IMG/VR virus record: IMGVR_UViG_3300030116_002904
Location: 1 to 43,883 of that record
Source: a virus
DNA: 43,883 bases
Direction: 5' to 3' (one strand)
The notes beneath the pieces were generated by a model. That model was not told where the DNA came from and did not search any database. It saw nothing but the letters and a program-made list of their open reading frames with translations. Both the position numbers and the translations under genes were made by a program. Shown in pieces: positions 7,073-14,543 of this stretch. How positions within the stretch are numbered: position 1 is the first letter of the stretch; the number at the start of each line of letters is the position of its first letter.

Positions 7073-7766
7073 TATCATCAACCCCATGTAATTTACACAG
7101 TATATCAACCTGCTTTTTAAGCGCCACTAACTCACGCTTTAATGAGTTTTTATTGTTGGCAATCCTAGGAAGTGTTTTCAATATATGAAACCCTGCGCCC
7201 GTATCTTCCCATGAGTTAATCTTCCACATGCGATTAACAAAGTAGGCATCAACTTTAATTTGACCGGCTTTTATATCTTCTTCGTTCAACTGGTAAAAGT
7301 GATTATAGTGCTCGTCTGACCAATCACTATTAAACTCAACATCCGGAGTTAAGTCCGGAGCTATTTTAGGTGCGGGCTCTTCACCGTGCTTCCCGTAATT
7401 TAACAAATGCTCACGCTCAATCATAGCTCGTTTTAATTTACCGATTGCCATTAGTTGTTGGTAGGTTATTTTTCTTGGTGACTCATGAATGGTATGCCCG
7501 TAACCCTCTTCAGTCACTGTTATTGGGTTGTGATTCATGGCGTCCCATCCACCATATCGTCTAAGCGGCTCAAATCCAAACAGGGAAAGCACATCAATAG
7601 TTTTAGCGTACTCATCTAAGCCTCTTATTTCCAACTCATCTCCTATACGTATTTCGTTTAGTTGGAAGTCATCAATACCCAGAATTACTTCATTGTTAAG
7701 GACGTGATTCCACTGCTTACCAACCGCATAAGAAACCGCCCCTTCTTCCCATTTAATATTACTCAT
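7059..7766 (-). CDS. Hypothetical protein, 235 aa
   Basis: Starts MSNIKWEEGAVSYAVGKQWN; includes GIDDFQLNEIRIGDELEIRG (residues 30-49) and a helical C-terminus. Its start overlaps the upstream stop as TAATG. No family recognised. It lies in a cluster of small genes between terminase and head genes, transcribed towards the head genes. Confidence 0.7.
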   Translation of the reverse strand: MSNIKWEEGAVSYAVGKQWNHVLNNEVILGIDDFQLNEIRIGDELEIRGLDEYAKTIDVLSLFGFEPLRRYGGWDAMNHNPITVTEEGYGHTIHESPRKITYQQLMAIGKLKRAMIEREHLLNYGKHGEEPAPKIAPDLTPDVEFNSDWSDEHYNHFYQLNEEDIKAGQIKVDAYFVNRMWKINSWEDTGAGFHILKTLPRIANNKNSLKRELVALKKQVDILCKLHGVDDNDTN

Positions 7767-8089
7767 TATCTAACCCCTACATTAAAATCATCTGCCATTT
7801 GCCATAAGTGAAACCTAACAACATTAGATACCACATTGTTAAGTTGGTCGCGATAGTCACAACACTCACCACCCTGCAACCAATCAACTAAAAGCTTCTT
7901 TACCTCATCCATACCCATTACATCCTCCATGACATTATCAAGCGAGATAAAAGCCTCTTTACTATTCCATGTGCTGCGGTCATATTGATACTCACCACTC
8001 ATTACCAAATCAGTAGCGCCGTTTATCCAATCTTCGCGATTGATATTAGTTGCAGCCTCTGCCGCTTTTGTTGCGTGTGTTGTAATCAT
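7766..8089 (-). CDS. Hypothetical protein, 107 aa
   Basis: ATG 8089 follows GGAGG and overlaps the upstream TGA as ATGA; an upstream non-ATG start is unnecessary. Acidic, helical (AFISLDNVMEDVMGMDEVKKLL) with a CC pair (GGECCDYRDQ). Function unknown. Confidence 0.65.
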   Translation of the reverse strand: MITTHATKAAEAATNINREDWINGATDLVMSGEYQYDRSTWNSKEAFISLDNVMEDVMGMDEVKKLLVDWLQGGECCDYRDQLNNVVSNVVRFHLWQMADDFNVGVR

Positions 8090-8358
8090 TTCACATCCTC
8101 CAAGCCGTAGTCGCACATGTGGGATACATCAGGAGATATGCAGATTTCACTCCTAATCTCTTCTGTAACCTCTATCGGCTCGCTTTGTACTGACTCTTGG
8201 CTAATTACACCCCAGCACACACTATCAACTTCATCAGACCACCCCTCACTGGCATTATCTCGATAATAGTCAATCATATCGCTGGCAGCTTTTATAGCTT
8301 CGCCTTTAGTGTTATGAGTTTCAAAACCCGAATCACTATCATAGCTAAAATATTTCAT
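8086..8358 (-). CDS. Conserved phage hypothetical, 90 aa
   Basis: Begins MKYFSYDSDSGFETHNTKGEAIKAASDMIDYYRDNA, followed by WSDEVDSVCWGVI; this pattern recurs in phage hypotheticals of unknown role, often in early regions. First gene of the minus cluster, with promoter TTGTCA-17-TATAGT upstream and AAGAGG as ribosome site region. Confidence 0.75.
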   Translation of the reverse strand: MKYFSYDSDSGFETHNTKGEAIKAASDMIDYYRDNASEGWSDEVDSVCWGVISQESVQSEPIEVTEEIRSEICISPDVSHMCDYGLEDVK

Positions 8359-8388
8359 CTTCTTATCCTCTTTATTAAACTTGCACTA

Positions 8389-8417
8389 ACTATAATCCTA
8401 TAATTAATCATTGACAA
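8389..8417 (-). promoter_or_regulatory. Promoter of the 8.4-6.5 kb cluster: TTGTCA-17-TATAGT
   Basis: Minus strand -35 TTGTCA at 8417-8412, -10 TATAGT at 8394-8389. It shares its -35 bases with the plus promoter, exactly as at 956-962. Confidence 0.65.
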
Positions 8418-8438
8418 GTATTATTTATAGTTTATATT
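8411..8438 (+). promoter_or_regulatory. Divergent promoter for 8471: TTGACA-16-TATATT
   Basis: Consensus -35 at 8411-8416 and TATATT at 8433-8438, preceded by TATAATTAATCA. The same CTATAATTAATCATTGAC string precedes the promoter at 21705. Confidence 0.65.
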
Positions 8439-8470
8439 TGAATGGTCTTTTAATTAATAGGAATAGAGAA

Positions 8471-8794
8471 ATGAACAAAGAAAACGAAGCCGGTCACAAC
8501 TTAGTGTTTGCAGGAGGTGAGTGCAAAGAGTGGCCATGTGTTAATGATGAGGTAGCTTGGGGTAATAAAGTTTGCAGTGGCATCATTAAGGCAATTGATG
8601 GTAATTTAGCTTGGATTAAAAACGAGCATGGTAATTACGTTACTGAGTACATTGATAAACTAAAAAAACCAAAAACACCAGAGGAAGCTTTAAGGGATGA
8701 TATAGTGCAACTCATAGATGACGCGGACGGCTTAAGCTCTCACGTTCTGGCGCTCGCCCTAATGGATAAATACAACATAACGCCTAAAGATTAA
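8471..8794 (+). CDS. Hypothetical early protein, 107 aa
   Basis: ATG 8471 follows AGGAATAGAGAA; an upstream in-frame ATG at 8411 would start inside the promoter. The middle (EVAWGNKVCSGIIKAIDGNLAWIKNEHGNYVTEY) looks like a small SH3-like beta-barrel and the rest is helical. Unknown role. It converges on the terminase gene with 4-nt overlap and no visible terminator between. Confidence 0.65.
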   Translation: MNKENEAGHNLVFAGGECKEWPCVNDEVAWGNKVCSGIIKAIDGNLAWIKNEHGNYVTEYIDKLKKPKTPEEALRDDIVQLIDDADGLSSHVLALALMDKYNITPKD

Positions 8795-10185
8795 AGCCAA
8801 TCATCCCAGCCGTTAGACTCAGGTTTAACAAAGGCCATTACCAGTGCGTCAGCTAAGTTAGGTGACGCAACACCCCTTTTCTTCAAATCCTTTTTACTTT
8901 CAACTTTGTCACGCCCGTTATTATCAACATCCCTAAGTGGAGTTGATAGTTCTTTAGTTAGCCTGTCAACATGATCCATCTCACTAGACAGGCTTATTAA
9001 CTGGTCGGTAGTGTAATCTGTATTACCATTAACTAAGTAGTCATACGTATTTCTAAACCTATCAGCCAGTAACCACCAGGACTGCGCTTTTATATTAGCA
9101 AACTTGTCCTTGTTAGTTATCTTATCGTGCTCACTGTAAAAACCATCAGGGTCGATTAAGTCGCGACTACCGGCGTTAAACTTGCTGTACTCAACAGGCA
9201 CATAGCCATTATCAAGACTTCTAGCTTCGTTTATCTCTTCAAACTTAGCTCCTGCCGTAGCGCCAACACCAATAGAGTCGTAATTTATATGAGCATTAAC
9301 CCTTAGCGCATTGCTGTAAGCCCTGCGGCACGACTTAAGCAACTCATCCTCCAAGCCTTTCCATTCGTCACACTCAATAGCCACTGGGCCTTTGGCTAGT
9401 ATGGTGGCGTTAGTATCACCACCATCATCAGCAATGTCATAGCCAAGCGTATGCGAGCCACTAAACATACCATCAATTTTAAGGTGAGCATCAATGGCGG
9501 CCTGAATCCATTTAAGCTTAATAACCGAGCTATCATCGTTACCTTTAGGTATTCCAAGGTAAATATAAGCATGACTATCTGGGTCAGTTTTAGCTAAGTG
9601 CTCTATCCGTCTTTTTGATGTATTGCTTAGGAATGGGTTTTGGTCATAGTTAATATGCTGGTGCACGCAGTAAGGCTCATCTTGAACGACAAACCTATCG
9701 TGTATGTAATCAGTTATTAAATTTGGATTGTAAACACACCATATTTCTGAACCATCTTTACGAATGGTTGGTTCTAGTATGTCCATTTGCTCTTTAGTTA
9801 CTGTTGCAGCTTCTTCTATCCAAAGCACGTCAACAGACTCTATTGACTTCATTTCTTCTAGGTTGCGCTGAATACCATAGAAAAGAAACTCTGACCCAGT
9901 AATGTTATGTATTATTTTATTATTTGTTACAGTGAATCGACTCTTTAACCCGAATCGCTCAATCTGTATTTTAAGAAGGGAGTAAACACTGTCCTCAATC
10001 CTATTCTGGAATTGACGAGTACACAGGAATTTCATTTTACAGTAATCAGCCATGCGTATAGCGTTAGCTGCTGCATCCCATGATTTACCTGAATCTCGAC
10101 CGCCAGAAAGTATCTTAAATCGCGATGGCGTTAACCAAAACGATTTAAGATGCACATTCATTGAAGGCTTGGCAGTATTACTCAT
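8791..10185 (-). CDS. terL: Terminase large subunit
   Basis: 464 residues from the ATG at 10185, which overlaps the small-subunit stop; an upstream in-frame ATG at 10218 is possible. The N-terminal ATPase has Walker A GGRDSGKS (about 28-35) and Walker B VDVLWIEEAA. The C-terminal RNase H-like nuclease has GYDIADDGGDTNA as its first acidic motif and ends with ASPNLADALVMAFV. The order resembles PBSX/Terminase_3 enzymes. It cuts and translocates DNA into the prohead in complex with TerS and portal. The portal gene, normally next in line, is elsewhere (25441). Confidence 0.93.
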   Translation of the reverse strand: MSNTAKPSMNVHLKSFWLTPSRFKILSGGRDSGKSWDAAANAIRMADYCKMKFLCTRQFQNRIEDSVYSLLKIQIERFGLKSRFTVTNNKIIHNITGSEFLFYGIQRNLEEMKSIESVDVLWIEEAATVTKEQMDILEPTIRKDGSEIWCVYNPNLITDYIHDRFVVQDEPYCVHQHINYDQNPFLSNTSKRRIEHLAKTDPDSHAYIYLGIPKGNDDSSVIKLKWIQAAIDAHLKIDGMFSGSHTLGYDIADDGGDTNATILAKGPVAIECDEWKGLEDELLKSCRRAYSNALRVNAHINYDSIGVGATAGAKFEEINEARSLDNGYVPVEYSKFNAGSRDLIDPDGFYSEHDKITNKDKFANIKAQSWWLLADRFRNTYDYLVNGNTDYTTDQLISLSSEMDHVDRLTKELSTPLRDVDNNGRDKVESKKDLKKRGVASPNLADALVMAFVKPESNGWDDWL

Positions 10186-10567
10186 CTTCCCCTGTCGCAT
10201 TATCTGCGTAGAAGTCATGTATTGATTTAGGGGTCATTGATCCATCAGATGAGGTATGGTCAATTTCTTGTTTTTCTCTCCAGTCATCACCAGCCATGTT
10301 TTTAAGTCCGAATATCACAAGTGTAGCATTACCGCCACCTTCAACGGCATTTTTACGCCCTACCATCTCCCACCATGCAGCACAATGAGCCTTCCCAGCT
10401 TTTACGGCTTCTGAAAACTCTGGATTAGCTTCCATCCAAACATTGATAGTTGAGCGAGCGCAATTGATCGACGCTGCGAATGATGTTAGTGAAGCACCCT
10501 CTTTCATGTGTTGAATTACTAAATCACAGTATTCAGGCTTATAATCACTAGGTCTACCACCAGCCAT
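10178..10567 (-). CDS. terS: Terminase small subunit
   Basis: 129 residues, starting MAGGRPSDYKPEYCDLVIQHM and followed by a helix-turn-helix (SLTSFAASINCARSTINVWM, residues 27-46) with the GRKNAVEGGGNATLVIFGLKNM core seen in phage small terminases. It recognises DNA for packaging and feeds the large subunit, which overlaps its end. An extended -10 promoter lies just upstream. Confidence 0.9.
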   Translation of the reverse strand: MAGGRPSDYKPEYCDLVIQHMKEGASLTSFAASINCARSTINVWMEANPEFSEAVKAGKAHCAAWWEMVGRKNAVEGGGNATLVIFGLKNMAGDDWREKQEIDHTSSDGSMTPKSIHDFYADNATGEDE

Positions 10568-10603
10568 AAAACACCTAAAAATAATTAATTAAAATATGCC
10601 TTG

Positions 10604-10612
10604 AGTATATCA
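10604..10612 (-). promoter_or_regulatory. Extended -10 promoter upstream of terminase genes (TGATATACT)
   Basis: TG at 10612-10611 and TATACT at 10609-10604 on the minus strand, directly after the T-rich end of the preceding terminator. No good -35, the same layout as the promoters of other virion genes in this genome. Confidence 0.5.
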
Positions 10613-10614
10613 TA

Positions 10615-10641
10615 AAAAATAAAAGGGGCGCTAAACCCCAT
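10615..10641 (-). terminator. Intrinsic terminator with stop codon in loop
   Basis: Minus strand GGGG-TTTAGCG-CCCC followed by TTTTATTTTTT; short G/C stem but strong T-run. The TAG of the 46-aa gene lies in the loop. Confidence 0.55.
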
Positions 10642-10771
10642 GCACATTAAATTTAACTTTATTAACTCGCCACACTGGAAGGTCTAGCGTATACCCTTTA
10701 GTCCATCCCATCATTTGCATTGTAAGTATGCCGTTAAAATGGGCGTTGCTTCGCGTTCTGCATTGTTTCAT
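10631..10771 (-). CDS. Small hypothetical, 46 aa
   Basis: ATG 10771 overlaps the preceding TGA (ATGA). Basic with Trp residues (MMGWTKGYTLDLPVWRVNKVKF). No family recognised; last gene before the terminator that precedes the terminase promoter. Confidence 0.55.
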   Translation of the reverse strand: MKQCRTRSNAHFNGILTMQMMGWTKGYTLDLPVWRVNKVKFNVHGV

Positions 10772-10947
10772 TTCATAGCCTTATCTATTGCGTTTCGTGC
10801 CTGTGTGAATGCTATCAAGTTAACCCTCTTAACTATCTCTGTAAAAGGCTTGTAGTCCAAATCAACAGTAGACTCCACACATCTAGCATTCCACACCGGC
10901 GGATAATCAGGCCGCCATGGTTCGTGTTGTTGTGGGTAGGTTTTCAT
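10768..10947 (-). CDS. Small hypothetical, 59 aa
   Basis: ATG 10947 follows a perfect GGAGGTTGAT site; longer starts are unneeded. Begins MKTYPQQHEPWRPDYPPVW, Pro/Trp-rich, then a helical C-terminus. Unknown function. Confidence 0.65.
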   Translation of the reverse strand: MKTYPQQHEPWRPDYPPVWNARCVESTVDLDYKPFTEIVKRVNLIAFTQARNAIDKAMK

Positions 10948-10948
10948 A

Positions 10949-11191
10949 TCAACCTCCCAGCTGCCAAACACTAAAAACAAACGCTGTAGCAAACAACGCA
11001 AACGAGCTTAATATCATAATCTTCTCTGTACGCGATTTTAAGCGCTTAACGTCTGCAATATGACACTCAGACTGGCTAAAGTATTTAAAACGCTTCTTGG
11101 CGATGCTACAGGCCATAAATTCGGTTTTAGCCTCAACTTTAAAAGTAATATTCTTAGCAGGGCTGGTTAATGCGATTTTGTATGTGTTCAT
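10949..11191 (-). CDS. Hypothetical protein with C-terminal membrane span, 80 aa
   Basis: Residues 1-55 form a basic soluble domain (ITFKVEAKTEFMACSIAKKRF); residues 58-77 are a single hydrophobic span (IMILSSFALFATAFVFSVW). Probably a tail-anchored membrane protein. Co-transcribed with the 150-aa gene upstream. Confidence 0.65.
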   Translation of the reverse strand: MNTYKIALTSPAKNITFKVEAKTEFMACSIAKKRFKYFSQSECHIADVKRLKSRTEKIMILSSFALFATAFVFSVWQLGG

Positions 11192-11201
11192 TTTTCTATT
11201 C

Positions 11202-11654
11202 CTATTTATATAAGTTGTGTTTGTTTTTTCCGCTAACTGGTGTTCTCGCTCTTTTTACAAACGCATAACCCATCTTTTCAAGATAAGTTCTAAGTTTTTT
11301 AGTGTTAGGCATATTAAGCATGTCACTGGATAAATGACCTAAATGTGTAACATCAAGACAACCTGAAAAAGTGCATTGGTCAGAATACTTTTCGATAGCT
11401 TTTTTCAAACAGTCTTCCTCAATATCAATGGTTTTATTTTTTATCGGCTCAGGTACTCTTTTCAACAAAACATTGTTTGTTGTGTCATCAAGCTCTAAAT
11501 CTATGTGTACACCTCTGTATTTTGAAAGCACTGATGATGCACCAACCAACTTATTAAATTCCGAAGAATTTGAAACCTCACACACTTTTGCTTCACCAAT
11601 CTCTAAATCAGAACAGTAAAGCTCTAAAACGCTTGAAGGGTTAAAAATATTCAT
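11202..11654 (-). CDS. 150-aa protein sharing the C-terminal domain of the primase-helicase
   Basis: The N-terminal half is unrecognised. The last 35 residues (KKLRTYLEKMGYAFVKRAR, then a KHNLYK end) line up with the last residues of the primase-helicase (ALKNALLNLGYEAVGRKR, then KHYVYSK): same small helical or winged-helix ending with L..YL...GY..V.R.RT...NKH..Y.K. It lies just across the candidate origin from that gene with a strong own promoter. Perhaps an origin- or replisome-binding accessory factor; this is inference. Confidence 0.65.
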   Translation of the reverse strand: MNIFNPSSVLELYCSDLEIGEAKVCEVSNSSEFNKLVGASSVLSKYRGVHIDLELDDTTNNVLLKRVPEPIKNKTIDIEEDCLKKAIEKYSDQCTFSGCLDVTHLGHLSSDMLNMPNTKKLRTYLEKMGYAFVKRARTPVSGKNKHNLYK

Positions 11655-11686
11655 AATACCTCTGTTCGTATGTCTCTATAGTCTTA

Positions 11687-11715
11687 ATAATAAGACCTTA
11701 TAACCCGATAGTCAA
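11687..11715 (-). promoter_or_regulatory. Promoter for the 150-aa gene: TTGACT-17-TATTAT
   Basis: Minus strand -35 at 11715-11710, -10 at 11692-11687, 17-bp spacer. A small inverted repeat GTCTTA-ATAA-TAAGAC (11681-11696) covers the -10 and could be an operator. Confidence 0.7.
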
Positions 11716-11730
11716 CACTTGTTTTTGCAC

Positions 11731-12026
11731 GGGTCACGTCGGGTCGGGTTGGGTCATTCTAATTTTAACAAAGACCCATTAAAAGACCCACCCTAAGTTA
11801 TTGTTATTATTAACTATGGTCTAATAGTCGATATAAAGGTCTAAAGAATATAATAACTACATATATAATAAATATTTTTATACGCTTAATATTACGTATA
11901 TACATCCCGTATATAAACTAGAATAGCGTTTTGCTCGACCCGTAGACCCAAAAACGATTAAGCCTATGATTTTAAAATAAAAAAAGCGGGTCATCTTTAG
12001 ACCCGCTCACCTTCAACATTAGACCC
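11731..12026. other. Candidate replication origin: GGGTC/GACCC repeats flanking an AT-rich core
   Basis: No gene is present between 11655 and 12040. GGGTC occurs at 11731, 11741 and 11751 (exactly 10 bp apart); GACCC at 11773, 11785, 11937, 11945, 12000 and 12022; and GGGTC at 11988 in the terminator stem. Between the two clusters (about 11792-11930) lies a 140-bp stretch almost wholly A+T with alternating TA. Iterons flanking an unwinding element next to the primase-helicase gene is classic origin architecture. Function is inferred. Confidence 0.5.
11985..12007 (-). terminator. Intrinsic terminator of the primase-helicase gene
   Basis: Perfect 8-bp stem AGCGGGTC / GACCCGCT, 7-nt loop, followed on the minus strand by T7. 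The stem itself uses one GGGTC/GACCC pair of the surrounding repeat family. Confidence 0.85.
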
Positions 12027-12040
12027 AAACAGCTTTTTAT

Positions 12041-14266
12041 CTATTTTGAATACACATAATGTTTGTTATCACCTTCACTATACTTTGTTCTTTTTCTCCC
12101 AACAGCTTCATAACCTAAGTTCAAAAGAGCGTTTTTAAGCGCCCCCGTCTTCGGAAAGTCCTCCCACTTATCATCAAATGTGGCTGCATCCTTCACAGCT
12201 TTGCTAAGCATAGTTACATCAATTTCACCTTCACCACAGTCAATAACGCTCTCAAACTCCTCTAAAGCGTCTTCCAAAGTTACCTGAACTGATGATTTGC
12301 TAAGCTCTGTCATCATCAATTTAGCGTTAGTGTCTGGCGCTCTCTTGTATGATAAAAACGATTTGCTAATAGTGTGAGACAACAACCAGTTTCTTAACTC
12401 ACCTACATTAGTGCGTACTAATTCGTAAAGGGAGCTGTAATAGTCTGGGTTTTTATCCATGAATTTTTGTAAGTCATCTTTCTTTTGCCACTGGCTAAAC
12501 AGAATACAATAACGCCTATCGTTAGCATCAATTGGTATTGCATCCTTAAAGTTCGTGAGCGCAAAATAGTTAGTTGTGTTGATGACGCTGCGCGGATCTT
12601 TGCCTTTTTTATGTTCTTCAACTATTGGGTTACTGATGTATGGTTTAAGATTGTTTAAAACTTCGTACTTTCTAAAGTTGTCAAGTTTTAATTCCTCTAT
12701 GAACGTCATACATTGACCTGTAGCCCAACCGGTAAAGCTGCTTTCTAATGTTTGCACATTCATAATACGAACATTGTTAAAACCCATTATGTGCTGCATC
12801 ATTTCAGCTAACAAGCTTTTACCATCACCTTGCACACCTTGAAGCACTATTGACCAGTTCATTTTAACGCCCGGGTTCTGCACGTTGTACGCAAGGTAAT
12901 CCAAAACAATAGAGCGTTCTTTATCGTCTGGTAGTAAGTGTTTAAGGTGGTTGCTAACTCTTTCAACAACATCACTAGAACCAACATCAACAAGCTTTAT
13001 TCTCGGTTCTCTATAGGTGTTGATATAATCAAGACCGTTGTGAGTAAATAACTCATCGGCAGACGGGAAATACATACTATTTTCTACAACTTCGATAACA
13101 TCATTACAAAACAACGTTGCTGCTTGTTTTTCACCTTCACCGTTTAAAGGTGTATCACGATTGTGAGCAACATCAAACGAGCGAGGGCCACAAACAGCTT
13201 TTGTTTGTTTGTTCATATACTCGGCCGTTGCCGTCATAAACACATAATCTTCTACATAATCACCTGTGCGTTCGTCACCTCTTAATGCTCTAAGCTCTTT
13301 TTTAATAGCTGGTATACCTGGTTTATTACCTGTCAGCTCTAAATATTTAGATTGCAGAGATTTTAAGGTTATATCCAGTTCAAGGTTATTTAGCTTTATA
13401 TTTGCAATACGCTCCATCTGTTCTCGCAAATCGCTAACAGTCTCAGCATCTTCTAATTTTTTAGCTGTTTGCTTGGCTACTATTTCGCCTTTAGCTTTTC
13501 CGCCACCGGCTAAACTGATCACACTTGCAAAAGTAACAGGATTTGATAGTTGTCTACGTGAAAAACTTTCCCAGCGTCTGCGGTTTGCTTCTTCATCGTA
13601 ATTGTCTGGGCTGCGTTGACTAAATGCGTCAAATATAGCCCAACCATCCTCACCTAATTGATGCCATAACGCCATGCCTACTTTTAACCAGGTGTTTTGG
13701 TCTTGTGCGTGTTCGTCTTTTAGCATATCAATATAAGCTTGAACTTCATCAACACTTATGTCGTGAGGTTCCGCTGCTATAACACTTAAAAGGTCGTCTT
13801 CCTCAACAGGTTCAAATTTAACTGTTAACGCTTCAACGGCTTTGCTTGGTAATTCTGGCAATTCGTCCTGTAAAGCTTCAATGATAGAATCGTGAAACGT
13901 TAAATTTTCATAACCCTCACCGGTAGCAATATAACCTTTACCGCTTGAACGAGCATCGAAACCAACAACACCTAACAAATCAGAACCATTAGGTAGCAGC
14001 GAATCTCTATCAACTTTAAAAGCGTAGTGCATACCACCGTTTAAAGTTGCTTGAAGCTCTGCCCCTTCCCAATCAAGCTCGCAACCTAAAGCCTTATCAA
14101 TATCAGAAGTGTCAACACCTTTATAGGTATCAATATCGATTATAAAAACACCTTGTGGTATCATTACACCGACCATTGCAGTGGTCGCTTCACCTTTATA
14201 GTCTTGCCAGTTAGTTCCTTTTGGTACTGCTGGCGCTTTATTTTTGGATAGTGGAAAAATAACCAT
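12041..14266 (-). CDS. Bifunctional primase-polymerase / SF3-like helicase
   Basis: 741 residues. The N-terminal prim-pol domain (about 1-170) has FIIDIDTYKG as the acidic motif, LQATLNGGMHYAFKV and FDARSSGKGYIATG. A PriCT-like segment follows (about 180-245: DMLKDEHAQDQNTWLKVGMA, WAIFDAFSQRS). The helicase (about 440-660) has Walker A GVQGDGKS (near 478), an acidic motif at MTFIEEL, and a C-terminal winged-helix-like end. It should prime and unwind at the origin that lies just downstream. ATG 14266 overlaps the stop of the Cro-like gene and follows AGAGGG. The C-terminal end is shared with the 150-aa protein at 11202. Confidence 0.9.
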   Translation of the reverse strand: MVIFPLSKNKAPAVPKGTNWQDYKGEATTAMVGVMIPQGVFIIDIDTYKGVDTSDIDKALGCELDWEGAELQATLNGGMHYAFKVDRDSLLPNGSDLLGVVGFDARSSGKGYIATGEGYENLTFHDSIIEALQDELPELPSKAVEALTVKFEPVEEDDLLSVIAAEPHDISVDEVQAYIDMLKDEHAQDQNTWLKVGMALWHQLGEDGWAIFDAFSQRSPDNYDEEANRRRWESFSRRQLSNPVTFASVISLAGGGKAKGEIVAKQTAKKLEDAETVSDLREQMERIANIKLNNLELDITLKSLQSKYLELTGNKPGIPAIKKELRALRGDERTGDYVEDYVFMTATAEYMNKQTKAVCGPRSFDVAHNRDTPLNGEGEKQAATLFCNDVIEVVENSMYFPSADELFTHNGLDYINTYREPRIKLVDVGSSDVVERVSNHLKHLLPDDKERSIVLDYLAYNVQNPGVKMNWSIVLQGVQGDGKSLLAEMMQHIMGFNNVRIMNVQTLESSFTGWATGQCMTFIEELKLDNFRKYEVLNNLKPYISNPIVEEHKKGKDPRSVINTTNYFALTNFKDAIPIDANDRRYCILFSQWQKKDDLQKFMDKNPDYYSSLYELVRTNVGELRNWLLSHTISKSFLSYKRAPDTNAKLMMTELSKSSVQVTLEDALEEFESVIDCGEGEIDVTMLSKAVKDAATFDDKWEDFPKTGALKNALLNLGYEAVGRKRTKYSEGDNKHYVYSK

Positions 14267-14445
14267 TATTTACCCTCTACTAAATCGACTGCTCTAAACT
14301 TCCCGTCTGTATCTTTCTCAATCTTAACGGCCATTAATGCGGGAACTTTCCCCGCTGCAAACCACTGGCACACATAAGCGCGACTAACCTTTAATCTCTT
14401 AGCTAGCCTGTATTGGCTACCGTAATGCTCAATTAATTTATCCAT
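14266..14445 (-). CDS. Cro/YdaS-like HTH regulator, 59 aa
   Basis: 59 residues with a single helix-turn-helix: HYGSQYRLAKRLKVSRAYVC then QWFAAGKVPALMAVKIEKDT, typical of Cro/YdaS proteins. It sits at the divergence point between the two arms, first in the primase-helicase operon (TAATG overlap). Likely represses one or both face-to-face promoters at 14473-14506. No CI-like partner is present. Confidence 0.85.
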   Translation of the reverse strand: MDKLIEHYGSQYRLAKRLKVSRAYVCQWFAAGKVPALMAVKIEKDTDGKFRAVDLVEGK

Positions 14446-14472
14446 TTTATTACTCTTATAGTTAAGTAGTGG

Positions 14473-14501
14473 TTGACAGTATAGTATTTGTTAACTAATA
14501 T
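14473..14501 (+). promoter_or_regulatory. Rightward replication-operon promoter: TTGACA-17-TAATAT
   Basis: -35 at 14473-14478, -10 at 14496-14501. The string TTAACTAATATT (14491-14502) covers the -10 and recurs at 16285-16296 over another -10, a candidate shared operator. Confidence 0.7.
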
Positions 14502-14506
14502 TACAA
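14478..14506 (-). promoter_or_regulatory. Promoter for Cro/primase-helicase: TTGTAA-17-TATACT
   Basis: Minus strand -35 at 14506-14501, -10 at 14483-14478. It overlaps the plus promoter almost completely, so only one can fire at a time. The region GGTTG...CAACC is a rough palindrome. Confidence 0.6.
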
Positions 14507-14543
14507 CCGAATTAAACACTAAAACCTAGAAGGTATAAAACAA

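Noticed and set aside
13266-13601. Plus-strand open frame in the primase-helicase gene
   Set aside because: Antisense shadow; composition not protein-like.
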